Positions 18,603 through 29,148 of a stretch of DNA of 64,000 nt are shown in pieces; the first letter of the stretch is position 1, and every line of letters starts with the position of its first letter. The notes beneath the pieces are model-generated. The model was not told the DNA's origin and did not search any database. It saw nothing but the letters and a program-made list of their open reading frames with translations. The DNA comes from Clostridioides mangenotii TR. Its GTDB lineage: Bacteria; Bacillota; Clostridia; Peptostreptococcales; Peptostreptococcaceae. Where the stretch lies: the NCBI RefSeq assembly GCF_000498755.1, contig NZ_AXUS01000013.1, positions 1-64,000 of the forward strand. Reading direction: 5' to 3'. The position numbers were made by a program, and so were the translations under genes.

Positions 18603-19315
18603 GTGTTAATAATAAATGGCGTATCTAAATCATTTGAAAACAATAAAAAAGTTTTAAATGACATAACTTTTGATATAAATTCTGGAGAAATATTTGGATT
18701 TATTGGTCATAATGGAGCTGGAAAGACCACACTAATAAAATCTATAGTTGGTATTCATGATTTTGATGAAGGTGAAATACTTATAGATAAAAAATCTATA
18801 AAAAGTGATCCAGTTTCTTGTAAGAAGAAATTTGCATATATTCCAGATAATCCTGATCTGTATGAATACCTTACAGGAATACAGTATTTAAATTTCATAG
18901 GAGATATATTTAAAGTCCCTCAAGACGAACGACAGGAGCTTATTAAATACTATGCAGAGAGATTCGATTTAGAAAAAGATATTGGAAGCACAATCGCTTC
19001 TTATTCACATGGTATGAAACAAAAGCTCGCTATCATTTCAGCTTTAATACACAAACCGAAACTCCTAATTTTAGATGAACCATTTGTTGGACTTGATCCA
19101 AAGGCTGCATTTACATTAAAAGATATTATGAAAGAATTTTGTGAATTAGGGGGAAGCATATTTTTTCAACACATGTATTAGAAGTAGCTGAAAAAATTTG
19201 CGATAGAATAGCCATAATTAAAGGTGGAAGGATAATTGCGTATGGTACTACTGAAAAAGTCAAAGGCAATAGTTCTCTTGAAAATGTATTTATGGAATTA
19301 ATTGATAAAGATTAA
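18603..19315 (+). pseudogene. ABC transporter ATP-binding protein, frameshifted
   Basis: GTG 18603 follows TTGGAGGAGTGATAGT. The frame has Walker A GHNGAGKTT, a signature SYSHGMKQKL, and Walker B LLILDEPFVGLDP, as in drug/lipid or bacteriocin-export ATPases. It then ends at 19181 after SIFFQHMY. Inserting one T into the run TTTTTT at 19161-19166 restores FFSTHVLEVAEKICDRIAII, with the switch His and a normal end at 19315 (about 237 residues in total). No permease gene follows, so the transporter would be incomplete even without the shift. It could be a true decaying gene or a homopolymer sequencing error. Confidence 0.85.
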
Positions 19316-19343
19316 TTTGAATACTATATTTTGATTGATATGT

Positions 19344-19380
19344 ATGCTCTAGAAGTTAAAAACTTTTAGAGCATTTATTT
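19344..19380 (+). terminator. Terminator after the ABC ATPase gene
   Basis: ATGCTCTAGAAGTT pairs with AACTTTTAGAGCAT with small bulges, and is followed by TTATTTT. Confidence 0.75.
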
Positions 19381-20115
19381 TAAATTAAAACATTTTCTTA
19401 TCTAAAAGCCTATCTAACATTCCTATCTAGAACAATATTTTTATACAATATAAAATTAAAAAGTTAAATAATAATACAAAATTCACTTAAAAATATTCTG
19501 AAATTTCGGAACAATGGAAATGATAAGTAAGTTTTATATAGAATTTTATAAAATCATGTATGTCATACAATGTATAAAGAAAAATATTGCATAAAAATAT
19601 ATTTCTAGCTTAATATATAATTAACAAAATTAATTTAGATTTAACAAACTTAACTAAATCATAACAAACAACAAAGCTAAAATTGTAATACAAGTTTAGA
19701 CTAAACTATTTAAACATATCATAGATAGGTCTTCTAAGAATTCTCAAGACTTTCATGGGATTCTTTCTTCACCTACAAATCACAATTAGAAGCATAGTAA
19801 TTGAATACTATGGATTCATGACTTAAGACATTTAATATTATAAAAATGTGCGCACATTCAATATTCTAATACCTATCAATTTATTAAAAGCAAAATATTT
19901 TCATTTTTAATTTCTAAGTCTTAAGTTAATTATTTAGTGCTTAGATTCAAAAATTACAGACTAGTCTTATTTAAAGCTGAAAGATTTACTCGAGTTAAAA
20001 ATTATAAGTTTTAAAGATATTTATTTGATTTTTAAACTGAGAGGTTGTTTGTGTTAGCTAGAGTGCTAAATAGTTCTCTGTCATACATTTGCAACTATAC
20101 GAGGGGGCAAATAAC
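19381..20115. other. Long AT-rich leader region ahead of the succinate operon
   Basis: About 735 bases without a gene. It holds a perfect 14-base palindrome AATGTGCGCACATT (19845-19858), which stands out in AT-rich DNA and could be a regulator site, and a smaller one, TGTATGTCATACA (about 19558). The last 75 bases are less AT-rich and lead into the GAGGGGG ribosome binding site. The promoter of the downstream operon must lie here, but I cannot place it firmly. Confidence 0.5.
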
Positions 20116-21489
20116 ATGAGTTTTAGCTTTACAGAAGTATTTTTAAGCCAGTTTATATTGATGTTCATTGCAATTGTTACTGGTTTGATGTTTGGAAAGA
20201 TTAAGTTTGGTAAGTTTAGCTTTGGTATATCTGGTGCATTATTTACAGGGCTTGTTATCGGTTGGGGAGCATTTAAATATGCGTCTTCAATTGAAGCAGG
20301 TAAATCTGGATATGATGCAGCTCAAAATTTGATATCTTCAGGAGTAATTTCCAGTAATTTTTTCGATATATTTTTGATTGTATTCGTTTGTGCAGTTGGT
20401 TTATTAGCTGCAAAAGACATTGGGATAGTTTTAAGAAAATACGGTTTAAAGTTTGTTGCGCTCGGTTTACTTATAACCTTTATGAGTGCAGCGGCTACTT
20501 ACACATTAACTCTATTTAGTAAAGATTCCAACCCATACGAGATTTCTGGTGTATACACAGGAGCTTTGACAAGTTCACCTGGGCTTGCAGCGGCAATCGA
20601 AACTGCTAGAGGGCATGCAACAGAAAAATCTGAAAGTTATGATACTATGGGTGATTCAGAAAAAATTAAATTTTTAGAAATGGCAGGAGTTAAAGATATC
20701 CCAAAAGACGTACAAAGTTTTAAAATAACTGATGATGTAAAGAATCAATTCATAACTAATGCTGAAGGAAGTATAGGTGCTGGTCATGCAATAGGGTATC
20801 CATTTGGAGTTCTTATAGTAATACTAGCGGTAAATTTCTTCCCAAATATATTTAAGATTGATGTAGAAAAAGAGAAATTACAGTACCGTGAAGAGCTAAG
20901 TGACGCAAGAAAACAAAGTAGTCACGTTAAAGTGATAAAAGAGACGAAGTTTGATATAGCTGGATTTATATTAGCTTGTATGTTTGGATATATCATTGGA
21001 AATATAAATATTTACTTGCCGTTTATAGGGTATTTTAGTTTGGGATCAACAGGCGGTGTACTAATAGGGGCATTGATTTTAGGATATATAGGCAAAATCG
21101 GAAGTATTAGCTTTAGAATGGATTCTAATACACTAGGAATACTTAGGGATATTGCACTTGCATTTTTCTTAGCGATTGTCGGGCTTAAATACGGTTATCA
21201 AGCAGTAGATGCTTTAGTTGGAACTGGGGCTTACCTTGGTGTTGCATCAGTAATTATAGGAGTTATAGGTATGCTTATTGGATTTGGAGTTGGAAAGTAT
21301 GTTTTGAAAATAAATTGGCCTATGTTGTCAGGAGCTATATGTGGTGGAATGACATCTACTCCGGGACTTGGAGCTGCTGTTGAAGCTCTAGGTAGTGATG
21401 AACCAGCAGCAGGGTATGGGGCTACTTACCCATTTGCGCTTTTAGGTATGGTTATATTTACAATAATACTTCATAAGTTGCCAATGTAG
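20116..21489 (+). CDS. AspT/YidE-type antiporter, probable dicarboxylate transporter
   Basis: A 457-residue membrane protein made of two homologous halves, each with hydrophobic helices and the Asp-Al_Ex duplication motif: TSSPGLAAAIE near residue 155 and TSTPGLGAAVEALG near 415, with YPFGVL and YPFALL after them. This is the AspT family (aspartate:alanine exchangers and relatives such as succinate exporters). The central TrkA_C domains of many members are missing; only a charged loop joins the halves. GAGGGGG lies 8 bases before ATG. It is the first gene of the succinate-decarboxylation operon, so I infer succinate uptake or succinate/propionate exchange; the substrate is not proven. Confidence 0.82.
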   Translation: MSFSFTEVFLSQFILMFIAIVTGLMFGKIKFGKFSFGISGALFTGLVIGWGAFKYASSIEAGKSGYDAAQNLISSGVISSNFFDIFLIVFVCAVGLLAAKDIGIVLRKYGLKFVALGLLITFMSAAATYTLTLFSKDSNPYEISGVYTGALTSSPGLAAAIETARGHATEKSESYDTMGDSEKIKFLEMAGVKDIPKDVQSFKITDDVKNQFITNAEGSIGAGHAIGYPFGVLIVILAVNFFPNIFKIDVEKEKLQYREELSDARKQSSHVKVIKETKFDIAGFILACMFGYIIGNINIYLPFIGYFSLGSTGGVLIGALILGYIGKIGSISFRMDSNTLGILRDIALAFFLAIVGLKYGYQAVDALVGTGAYLGVASVIIGVIGMLIGFGVGKYVLKINWPMLSGAICGGMTSTPGLGAAVEALGSDEPAAGYGATYPFALLGMVIFTIILHKLPM

Positions 21490-21559
21490 TATTTGTACTA
21501 ATCACACAGACATTATTTAAACTAAAAAGTTAAAATTTGTATTTGGTGGGTGAAAATTT

Positions 21560-23143
21560 ATGGATAGTAGATTAAGATGTAAATATTTAGAGAATAAAGT
21601 GATGACTGCAGAAAAAGCAGCAGAGTTTTTTGAAGACAACATGGTTGTTGGTACTAGCGGATTTACCCCTGCAGGATATCCAAAAGCAGTACCGTTAGCA
21701 ATCGAAAAACGCGCACAAAATGGAGATAAAATAGGGCTCACTATAATAACTGGAGCCTCAGTAGGACCAGAACTGGACGCAGCTCTTTCTGAGTCTGGGG
21801 TTATGAAGAGAAGGTACCCTTATCAGACAAACTCGACTTGTAGAAATTTAATAAACGATGATAAGGTAGCGTATTCAGATTTACATTTAAGCAATGCACC
21901 TCAGTGGGTCAAAGCTGGATTCTTAGGGAATGTAGATATAGCTCTTATTGAGGCAGTTGCAATAACCGAAGAAGGAAATATAATTCCATCTACTTCAATA
22001 GGTAACAGCAATGTGTTTGTAGAGTGTGCAGATAAAGTTATCGTAGAGATTAACACCTCACAGCCAGTTGATCTCGAAGGAATACACGATGTTTATAACG
22101 TAGTACTTCCTCCAAATAGAGAAGCTATTCCACTGACTAAAGTTGATGATAGAATCGGCACAACGTATATACCATGTAATAAGGAAAAGATAGTGGGTAT
22201 TGTATTTACCGATATAAAAGATAAAACCAGACCAATTGATAGTATAGATGAGACCTCTAAAAAAATGGCTGATAACTTAATTAAATTTCTAGAAAATGAA
22301 GTTAAGGAAAATAGATTACCAAAAAATCTATTGCCTCTTCAGTCTGGCGTAGGAAGTGTCGCAAATGCAGTTTTAGGAGGATTAGTAGATTCTGATTTTG
22401 AAGATTTGGTTATTTATTCAGAGGTTATACAGGATAGCGCAATAGATCTAATAGAGAAGGGCAAGGTAAAGTTTGCATCAGGAACATCTCTAACAATATC
22501 TCCAGAAAGATTAGATGATTTTTATAGAAAGTTTTGCACTTACAAAGATAAGCTTATTCTGAGACCGCAAGAAATAAGCAATAATCCTGAAATAGCTAGA
22601 AGAATCGGAGTTATAGCTATAAATACTGCAATAGAAGTAGATATTTACGGAAATGTAAACTCTACAAATATTATGGGAAGTAGAATGATGAATGGGATAG
22701 GTGGTTCAGGAGATTTTGCTAGAAATGGATATTTATCAATATTCACTACAGAGTCTATAGCTAAAAAGGGGGATATTTCAAGTATAGTGCCCATGGTATC
22801 CCATCAAGACCACAGTGAACACGATGTAATGGTCGTAGTTACAGAGCGTGGTGTTGCAGATTTAAGAGGATTGTCGCCTAAGGAAAGGGCAGTTAAGATA
22901 ATTGAAAACTGTGCACATCCTGATTATAAAGAGGAACTCTGTGATTACTTCTACAAAGCTTGCGAGGGAAAATATAAACATACACCTCATGTATTATCCA
23001 AGGCTCTTTCATGGCATGAAAGGTTTATGCAAACTGGAAGTATGAAGGAAAATAAATTAATAAATGAATCTACGGAAATGAATTCACAGAATGAAATGAA
23101 ATCCAAGGATGAAAGAGAGATAGAGGGAGCAGAAGCACATTAG
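21560..23143 (+). CDS. Propionyl-CoA:succinate CoA-transferase (acetyl-CoA hydrolase/transferase family)
   Basis: A 527-residue class I CoA-transferase of the Cat1/ScpC type. GTSGFTPAGYPKAVP near residue 32 and IGLTIITGASVGPELD are N-terminal family blocks. The catalytic Glu is in VIYSEVIQDS near residue 288, and NGIGGSGDFARNGY near 385 is the CoA-site glycine motif. It would move CoA from propionyl-CoA to succinate, so the cycle needs no ATP. The last 30 residues form a charged tail beyond the usual end. GGTGGG upstream and ATG 21560 fit. It stands between the transporter and mutase genes. Acetate or butyrate specificity cannot be excluded from sequence alone. Confidence 0.88.
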   Translation: MDSRLRCKYLENKVMTAEKAAEFFEDNMVVGTSGFTPAGYPKAVPLAIEKRAQNGDKIGLTIITGASVGPELDAALSESGVMKRRYPYQTNSTCRNLINDDKVAYSDLHLSNAPQWVKAGFLGNVDIALIEAVAITEEGNIIPSTSIGNSNVFVECADKVIVEINTSQPVDLEGIHDVYNVVLPPNREAIPLTKVDDRIGTTYIPCNKEKIVGIVFTDIKDKTRPIDSIDETSKKMADNLIKFLENEVKENRLPKNLLPLQSGVGSVANAVLGGLVDSDFEDLVIYSEVIQDSAIDLIEKGKVKFASGTSLTISPERLDDFYRKFCTYKDKLILRPQEISNNPEIARRIGVIAINTAIEVDIYGNVNSTNIMGSRMMNGIGGSGDFARNGYLSIFTTESIAKKGDISSIVPMVSHQDHSEHDVMVVVTERGVADLRGLSPKERAVKIIENCAHPDYKEELCDYFYKACEGKYKHTPHVLSKALSWHERFMQTGSMKENKLINESTEMNSQNEMKSKDEREIEGAEAH

Positions 23144-23239
23144 TTCCAAAGGTTAAAAAAATAACAAAGAAGTGATATACAATAGCCTGCCATATGATTT
23201 TAGAAATTGTATGGCGGGCATATAATAGGAGGATTCCAC

Positions 23240-24910
23240 ATGAATAAAAGTAAAGATACAATCCAAAATTGTTTTACACAGTGGGAAGAAAACAAAGTAA
23301 AAACAAGCTTAGAAAAATTCCCAGAAAGAAAAAAGGAATTTGAATTCGATACAGGAGTAGAAGTCAAAAGGCTGTATACACCTTTAGATACGTGTAATGA
23401 TTACGAAAGCGATCTAGGATTTCCCGGACAATACCCGTTTACAAGAGGGGTACAACCGACCATGTACAGGGGTAAGTTTTGGACAATGAGAATGTACGCT
23501 GGTTTCGCTACAGCAGAAGAATCTAACAAAAGATATAAATATTTAATTGAAGAGGGATCAATGGGATTATCTGTTGCATTTGACTTACCTACTCAGATGG
23601 GATATGACTCAGACAATCCTATAGCAGAAGGCGAAGTCGGAAAGGTAGGGGTTTGTATAGACTCTCTAGCCGATATGGAAATACTATTTGAAGGTATCCC
23701 ATTAGACAAAGTATCCACATCAATGACGATAAATGCACCTGCATCTGTACTGCTTGCGATGTATATCGCAGTAGCCAAAAAACAAGGTGTATTTCCTGAA
23801 AAATTGAGAGGGACAATTCAAAATGATATCTTAAAGGAATATGTAGCTAGAGGTACTTATATATTTCCGGTTAAACCATCTATGAGACTTATTACAGATA
23901 TATTTGAGTACTGTTCGAAACATGTACCAAAGTGGAACACGATAAGTATATCTGGATACCATATCAGAGAAGCTGGGGCAGATGCAATTCAAGAAGTGGC
24001 GTTTACATTAGCCGATGGTATTGCTTATGTAAATGCAGCTATTGAAGCTGGTCTTCACGTAGACGATTTTGCACCTAGATTATCATTCTTTTTTAATGCT
24101 CACAACAATTTATTTGAAGAAGTTTCTAAATTTAGAGCAGCTAGGAGAATCTGGGCGAAAATTATGAAAGAAAGATTTGGAGCGAAAAATCCTAAGTCAT
24201 GGGCTCTGAAATTTCATACTCAGACAGCTGGTTGTACATTAACAGCTCAACAACCAGAAAATAATATAGTAAGAGTAGCAATTCAAACTCTGGCTGCAGT
24301 ACTTGGAGGAACTCAGTCTCTACACACAAACTCTAAAGATGAAGCTCTTGCTTTGCCGACAGAGGATTCAGTAAGAATTGCACTTAGAACTCAGCAGATA
24401 GTTGCAAATGAAAGTGGAGCAGCAGATACTATTGACCCACTTGCAGGTTCTTATTATGTTGAAAGCCTTACTAATAAGATAGAAAAAGATGCTATGACTT
24501 TAATCGAAAAAATTGATGAAATAGGTGGAGCGCCACAGGCTATAGAGCAAGGCTACATACAGCAAGAAATCATGGACAGCGCCTACAAATATCAAAAGGA
24601 TATTGAAAATAATGAAAAAATAATCGTAGGAGTTAATAAATACCAAATAGAAGAGGATGCACCTAAAGGTTTATTAAGAGTAGATCCTATGGTTGGAGAG
24701 AGACAAAAAGAAAAGATAAAGGCTCTTAAAGAAAAGAGAAACAATGAAAAGGTAGAAGAAACTCTTGAAACTTTAAGAGATATATGTAGATCTGATGAAA
24801 ATATAATGCCAGCAATTTTAGATGCTGTTATGGAATACGCAACACTAGGAGAAGTATGTGGTGTTATGAGGGAAGAATTTGGTGAATACAAACAAATAGT
24901 AATGATATAG
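23240..24910 (+). CDS. mcmA1: Methylmalonyl-CoA mutase, catalytic subunit
   Basis: A 556-residue B12-dependent mutase catalytic subunit that interconverts succinyl-CoA and (R)-methylmalonyl-CoA. [21 protein letters not shown] near residue 70, [19 protein letters not shown] (substrate-site Arg), [11 protein letters not shown] (His near the cobalamin), and [17 protein letters not shown] are the TIM-barrel blocks of methylmalonyl- rather than isobutyryl-CoA mutase. It lacks the C-terminal cobalamin domain, which is the separate next gene, as in archaeal and many clostridial enzymes. ATAGGAGGATTCCAC precedes ATG 23240; the upstream ATG at 23207 is poorer. Confidence 0.95.
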   Translation: MNKSKDTIQNCFTQWEENKVKTSLEKFPERKKEFEFDTGVEVKRLYTPLDTCNDYESDLGFPGQYPFTRGVQPTMYRGKFWTMRMYAGFATAEESNKRYKYLIEEGSMGLSVAFDLPTQMGYDSDNPIAEGEVGKVGVCIDSLADMEILFEGIPLDKVSTSMTINAPASVLLAMYIAVAKKQGVFPEKLRGTIQNDILKEYVARGTYIFPVKPSMRLITDIFEYCSKHVPKWNTISISGYHIREAGADAIQEVAFTLADGIAYVNAAIEAGLHVDDFAPRLSFFFNAHNNLFEEVSKFRAARRIWAKIMKERFGAKNPKSWALKFHTQTAGCTLTAQQPENNIVRVAIQTLAAVLGGTQSLHTNSKDEALALPTEDSVRIALRTQQIVANESGAADTIDPLAGSYYVESLTNKIEKDAMTLIEKIDEIGGAPQAIEQGYIQQEIMDSAYKYQKDIENNEKIIVGVNKYQIEEDAPKGLLRVDPMVGERQKEKIKALKEKRNNEKVEETLETLRDICRSDENIMPAILDAVMEYATLGEVCGVMREEFGEYKQIVMI

Positions 24911-24923
24911 AGGGGGAGTAAAT

Positions 24924-25325
24924 ATGAGACCTATAAGAGTATTGGTTGCAAAACCAGGGCTAGATGGACATGATAGAGGTGCTAAAGTAGTAGCAAGGGC
25001 ATTAAGAGATGCAGGTATGGAAGTAATTTATACAGGGTTATTTCAAACTCCTGAACAAATAGTTGCTTCAGCGATTCAAGAAGATGTAGATGTAATCGCT
25101 ATGAGTATACTATCAGGAGCACATAATCATTTACTTCCTAAAGTGGTAGATTTACTAAAAGAAGAAAATATAGATGATGTGCTTATAATAGGAGGAGGAG
25201 TCATACCTGAAGAAGATATACCAGCACTTAAAGAAAAGGGAATTGCCGAAATATTTACACCGGGTACTCCAACAACAACAACAATTAAATTTATAAGAGA
25301 ACATACATGCAAGAGTTTGGCGTAA
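24924..25325 (+). CDS. mcmA2: Methylmalonyl-CoA mutase, cobalamin-binding subunit
   Basis: A 133-residue Rossmann-like B12-binding domain. DGHDRG near residue 14 supplies the lower-axial His (DxHxxG); MSILSGAH and IIGGGVIP are the following S-x-L and GG loops. It pairs with the catalytic subunit 13 bases upstream to make a two-gene mutase. AGGGGGAG lies before ATG. Confidence 0.95.
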   Translation: MRPIRVLVAKPGLDGHDRGAKVVARALRDAGMEVIYTGLFQTPEQIVASAIQEDVDVIAMSILSGAHNHLLPKVVDLLKEENIDDVLIIGGGVIPEEDIPALKEKGIAEIFTPGTPTTTTIKFIREHTCKSLA

Positions 25326-25338
25326 AGGTGATGATGTT

Positions 25339-26310
25339 ATGGAAATAAAAATGAATAGTGAATTAAAAAATACAGTTGATGGAGTTATAAAAGGCAACAA
25401 GAGAGACTGCGCAAGGCTAATTACTATTGTAGAAAACGAAACTTCTGGATATGAAGAAGCGTTAAAAGAGATATACAACCACACGGGCAAAGCTTATATT
25501 GTAGGGATTACTGGTCCACCTGGAGCAGGTAAATCGACATTTACAGATAAAATTGTAAAGCTTCTTAGGAAACAAGGTAAAAAGGTTGGAATAATAGCGA
25601 TTGATCCTACTAGTCCATTTACCAAAGGAGCAATTTTAGGGGACCGTATCAGAATGAACGATTTGAGTACTGATCCAGGTGTATTTATAAGATCCATGGG
25701 AACCAGAGGAAGTCTAGGAGGTTTATCTAATGCAACTCAGGCGTCAATTAAGGTGCTCGATGCTTATGGATGTGATTATATTTTTATTGAAACAGTAGGA
25801 GTGGGTCAATCTGAGATCGATATAGTAAGGACAGCAGATACAACACTTATTGTAATGGTCCCAGGTCTTGGAGACGATATACAGGCTATTAAGGCTGGAG
25901 TTATGGAGATAGCTGATGTATTTATTGTAAATAAGGCAGATAAAGATGGGGCAAAAAAGACTTCTATAGAGATAGAAATGATGCTCGATTTTAATAAAGA
26001 CTGGGAATTTAGACCTCCAGTTAGTTTAGTAGTATCTGATACCGGTGAGGGGGTAGAAGAGGCCTATGAAAACATACAAAAACACAGAAAATTTCTTGAA
26101 GAAAATGGCAGACTAAGTCTCAAAAGACTTGCACGCAATAAACTTGAGGTTAAAGAGTTAGTGCAGAGAAAAGTGGACGCTCTTGTAAAGGATTTACAGC
26201 ACAGTGAAGAAATAGAGAAGCTACTTTCTAAGACTGTGACCAAGGAGATAGATCCTTACTCAATAAGCAATATAGTATTTGAAAAGATAACAAACAAACA
26301 AAGATTATAG
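25339..26310 (+). CDS. meaB: MeaB/ArgK-type GTPase chaperone of the mutase
   Basis: A 323-residue G3E GTPase that loads and protects the cobalamin of methylmalonyl-CoA mutase. Walker A is GPPGAGKST (near residue 60), DPTSPFTKGAILGDRIRMND is the family signature, ETVGVGQSE is the switch region, and NKAD is the base-recognition motif. AGGTGATGATGTT precedes ATG 25339; an in-frame ATG 12 bases on is a less likely start. It follows the mutase genes directly, as usual. Confidence 0.95.
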   Translation: MEIKMNSELKNTVDGVIKGNKRDCARLITIVENETSGYEEALKEIYNHTGKAYIVGITGPPGAGKSTFTDKIVKLLRKQGKKVGIIAIDPTSPFTKGAILGDRIRMNDLSTDPGVFIRSMGTRGSLGGLSNATQASIKVLDAYGCDYIFIETVGVGQSEIDIVRTADTTLIVMVPGLGDDIQAIKAGVMEIADVFIVNKADKDGAKKTSIEIEMMLDFNKDWEFRPPVSLVVSDTGEGVEEAYENIQKHRKFLEENGRLSLKRLARNKLEVKELVQRKVDALVKDLQHSEEIEKLLSKTVTKEIDPYSISNIVFEKITNKQRL

Positions 26311-26325
26311 TTGGAGGGATAATAA

Positions 26326-26736
26326 ATGAAAATACTAAATTTAGATCATGTAGGTATTGCAGTAAATAGTTTGGAAGAGACACTGAAGTTTTACGAAGAA
26401 GTACTTGGGTTGAAGTGTGTAGGAGAAGAAGTAGTAGAAGATCAACAAGTTAAAGTTGCATTTTTACCTGTTGGAGATACTGAACTTGAATTTTTAGAAT
26501 CTACCACTGAAGATGGGCCTATAGCAAAGTTTATAGCTAAAAATTCAAATCGAGGTGGAATTCAGCATGTTGCACTTAGAGTCGAAAATATAGAAGAAGC
26601 AATAGCAGAAGTAAAAGCAAATGGTTATAGAATGATAGATGAAACACCTAGATATGGAGCTGGAAATGCAAAGATAGCATTTTGTCATCCAAAAGGAACT
26701 GATGGAGTACTTTTAGAGCTAAGTGAAAGAGAATAA
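26326..26736 (+). CDS. mce: Methylmalonyl-CoA epimerase
   Basis: A 136-residue vicinal-oxygen-chelate enzyme that turns (R)- into (S)-methylmalonyl-CoA, the isomer used by the decarboxylase. [23 protein letters not shown] supplies the first metal His; [15 protein letters not shown], and later [12 protein letters not shown], give the remaining ligands. Length and order are typical. TTGGAGGGAT precedes ATG. It lies between meaB and the decarboxylase genes, completing the path. Confidence 0.96.
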   Translation: MKILNLDHVGIAVNSLEETLKFYEEVLGLKCVGEEVVEDQQVKVAFLPVGDTELEFLESTTEDGPIAKFIAKNSNRGGIQHVALRVENIEEAIAEVKANGYRMIDETPRYGAGNAKIAFCHPKGTDGVLLELSERE

Positions 26737-26762
26737 AAAATTAATATCCTGGAGGTGGTTTT

Positions 26763-28313
26763 ATGTTGTCTAAAGAAAAGTTAGATTTGCTTCAAAAAAA
26801 TAGAAGTAATATTGAGCTAGGTGGAGGACAAAAAAGAATAGATAAACAGCATTCATCAGGTAAACTTACTGCAAGAGAAAGAATAAATAAACTATTTGAT
26901 GAAAATACTTTTGTCGAGTTAGAGGCATTCGTAAAACATAGATGTTCTAACTTTGGGATGGAAAAACAAGATATACCTGGAGAAGGTGTTGTATGTGGAT
27001 ACGGAAAGATTGATGGAAGACTTGTTTGCGCTTTTGCACAGGATTTTACAGTTCTCGGAGGATCTTTAGGTGAAATGCACGCCAAAAAAATTGCTAAAGT
27101 AATGGACCTTTCACTAAAATTAGGAGCTCCGGTTGTAGGTTTAAATGATTCAGGTGGAGCGAGAATTCAAGAAGGTGTAGATGCACTTGCCGGATACGGA
27201 GAGATTTTTTATAAAAATACCCTAGCATCTGGAGTTGTTCCACAAATATCTGCAATCATGGGACCTTGTGCTGGTGGAGCAGTTTATTCACCTGCACTTA
27301 CAGATTTTGTATATGTAGTTGATCAGACTAGTCAGATGTTTATAACAGGACCACAAGTTATAAAAACAGTAACGGGTGAAGAAGTAACAGCGGAAGAATT
27401 GGGAGGAGCATATACTCATAACACAACATCAGGCGTTGCACACTTCTTGGCTTCAGACGATGAAGATTGCATTGAGCAGATTAGAAGATTACTTAGTTTT
27501 TTACCATCAAATAACTCAGAAAAAGCTCCAATAGTTGAATGTCAAGACGACCCAAATAGAATAAATGAAATACTCGATAGTATTGTTCCGGATGATTCAA
27601 ACAAACCTTACGATATGAAAAACATAATTTACGAAATAGTAGATGATGGGGATTTCTATGAAGTACAGTCTTTATTTGCTCAAAATATTGTAACGGGTCT
27701 TGCTAGAGTCAATGGAGAAAGTATTGGAATAATAGCTAATCAACCTAATTTTATGGCTGGATCTCTTGATATAAACGCCTCAGATAAGAGTTCTAGATTT
27801 ATAAGGATGTGTGATTCATTTAATATTCCAATAATTAACTTAGTAGATGTCCCAGGATTTTTACCGGGAACTACACAGGAATACGGTGGAATAATACGAC
27901 ATGGGGCAAAGATGCTCTATGCTTATAGTGAAGCAACAGTTCCTAAAATCACGATAATAATCAGAAAAGCTTATGGAGGATCTTATTTAGCCATGTGTTC
28001 AAAAGATTTAGGCGCAGATATGGTTTTAGCTTGGCCTACAGCAGAGGTTGCAGTCATGGGACCGAGTGGGGCAGCCAATATAGTATTTAAAAACGATATA
28101 AAAAATGCAGAAGATAAAAATGCAATGATAGAAGAGAAAGTTAAAAAGTATACAGATGAATTTGCAACTCCATATAAAGCAGCAGAAAGAGGATATATTG
28201 ATGATGTAATAAGACCTGCATTTACGAGACTTAGACTAGCGGATGCACTAGATGTATTATCTTCGAAACGTGAAGATAGACCGCCTAAAAAACACGGAAA
28301 TATACCTTTATAG
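26763..28313 (+). CDS. mmdA: Methylmalonyl-CoA decarboxylase, carboxyltransferase subunit alpha
   Basis: A 516-residue acyl-CoA carboxyltransferase that moves CO2 from (S)-methylmalonyl-CoA to biotin, leaving propionyl-CoA. GKLTARERI, LNDSGGARIQEGVDALAGYGEIF (oxyanion loop) and DVPGFLPGT, then AYGGSYLAM and WPTAEVAVMGP, are the typical blocks. Similar proteins also serve as propionyl-CoA carboxylase beta; the adjoining membrane subunits and the absence of biotin carboxylase decide for the decarboxylase. TGGAGGTGG precedes ATG. Confidence 0.95.
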   Translation: MLSKEKLDLLQKNRSNIELGGGQKRIDKQHSSGKLTARERINKLFDENTFVELEAFVKHRCSNFGMEKQDIPGEGVVCGYGKIDGRLVCAFAQDFTVLGGSLGEMHAKKIAKVMDLSLKLGAPVVGLNDSGGARIQEGVDALAGYGEIFYKNTLASGVVPQISAIMGPCAGGAVYSPALTDFVYVVDQTSQMFITGPQVIKTVTGEEVTAEELGGAYTHNTTSGVAHFLASDDEDCIEQIRRLLSFLPSNNSEKAPIVECQDDPNRINEILDSIVPDDSNKPYDMKNIIYEIVDDGDFYEVQSLFAQNIVTGLARVNGESIGIIANQPNFMAGSLDINASDKSSRFIRMCDSFNIPIINLVDVPGFLPGTTQEYGGIIRHGAKMLYAYSEATVPKITIIIRKAYGGSYLAMCSKDLGADMVLAWPTAEVAVMGPSGAANIVFKNDIKNAEDKNAMIEEKVKKYTDEFATPYKAAERGYIDDVIRPAFTRLRLADALDVLSSKREDRPPKKHGNIPL

Positions 28314-28326
28314 GAGGTGGTAAACT

Positions 28327-28710
28327 ATGGATTTACGTCAATTACTTGAAGCGTTAAAAGATCCCTCAGCTTCTGTAAGTGTTGGAGAAAAGCTGCTTGC
28401 TGGTATTAGTGTAGCGATAATTTCCATGATTGTAGTATTTATTGTATTGGTTTTAATTTCTGGAATAATAAGCTTACTGCAAAGGGAGACCAAAAAAACT
28501 AAAAATTTAAATAAAGAAGTAGAAAGAATCTCAGGTGAAAACTCTGAAAATAATGAGCTTGATGATATAGGTGAGTTAGTTGCAGTAATAACTGCCGCTA
28601 TATCAGCTCAAACAGGTAAAAATGCCGACAATATAGTAGTTAAAAAAGTAATTAGAAGTAATAACTACAAATCTAGTTGGGAAAACATGAAAAACAGTAT
28701 TAATCGATAG
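28327..28710 (+). CDS. mmdD: Na+-pumping decarboxylase delta/gamma subunit (OadG/MmdD family)
   Basis: A 127-residue membrane subunit. One helix (about residues 24-50, AGISVAIISMIVVFIVLVLI) is followed by a charged cytoplasmic stretch and a C-terminal segment ELVAVITAAISAQTG, then VKKVIRSNN. This is the OadG/MmdD pattern; the subunit tethers the soluble parts to the membrane pump and helps assembly. AGGAGGTGGTAAACT precedes ATG. It lies between mmdA and mmdC. Confidence 0.88.
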   Translation: MDLRQLLEALKDPSASVSVGEKLLAGISVAIISMIVVFIVLVLISGIISLLQRETKKTKNLNKEVERISGENSENNELDDIGELVAVITAAISAQTGKNADNIVVKKVIRSNNYKSSWENMKNSINR

Positions 28711-28730
28711 AGAATAGGGGGAGATAAATA

Positions 28731-29123
28731 ATGATAAAAAAATACAATATAACAGTTAATGGAAATATCTATGAAGTTGAAGTAGAAGAAATTGGATCAG
28801 AAGGGGTGCAAGTATCTAGAGCTCAAGTATCTCAAACAAATATGTCAAAACCAACATCAAAACCGACAAATAATACAGCTTCAAAGCCAAACACGGCACC
28901 AGTTGGTGGATCAGGAACTATAAGCGCACCAATGCCTGGTACCATAAATGATGTTAAAGTAAAAGTTGGAGATAGTGTAAAAAAAGGTCAGGTATTATTG
29001 GTACTTGAAGCTATGAAGATGGAAAATGAAATAATGGCAAATACAGATGGAAATATCACAACGGTAAACGTATCAAAAGGAGCTTCAGTGAGTGTTGGAG
29101 ACACTTTAATAACTATAGGATAG
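28731..29123 (+). CDS. mmdC: Biotin carrier subunit of methylmalonyl-CoA decarboxylase
   Basis: A 130-residue biotinyl protein. A short N-terminal domain and a Pro/Thr/Ala/Lys-rich flexible linker (about residues 38-60) lead to a biotinyl domain with EAMKMEN, with Lys96 as the biotin site, and a PMPG turn before it. It shuttles CO2 from MmdA to MmdB. GGGGGAGATAA precedes ATG. Confidence 0.95.
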   Translation: MIKKYNITVNGNIYEVEVEEIGSEGVQVSRAQVSQTNMSKPTSKPTNNTASKPNTAPVGGSGTISAPMPGTINDVKVKVGDSVKKGQVLLVLEAMKMENEIMANTDGNITTVNVSKGASVSVGDTLITIG

Positions 29124-29148
29124 AAATTTAAAAAAGGAGGACTTACCC

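Noticed and set aside
26763-28313. Propionyl-CoA carboxylase beta subunit
   Set aside because: There is no biotin carboxylase gene, and the Na+ pump subunits B and D are adjacent, so the decarboxylase role is favoured.
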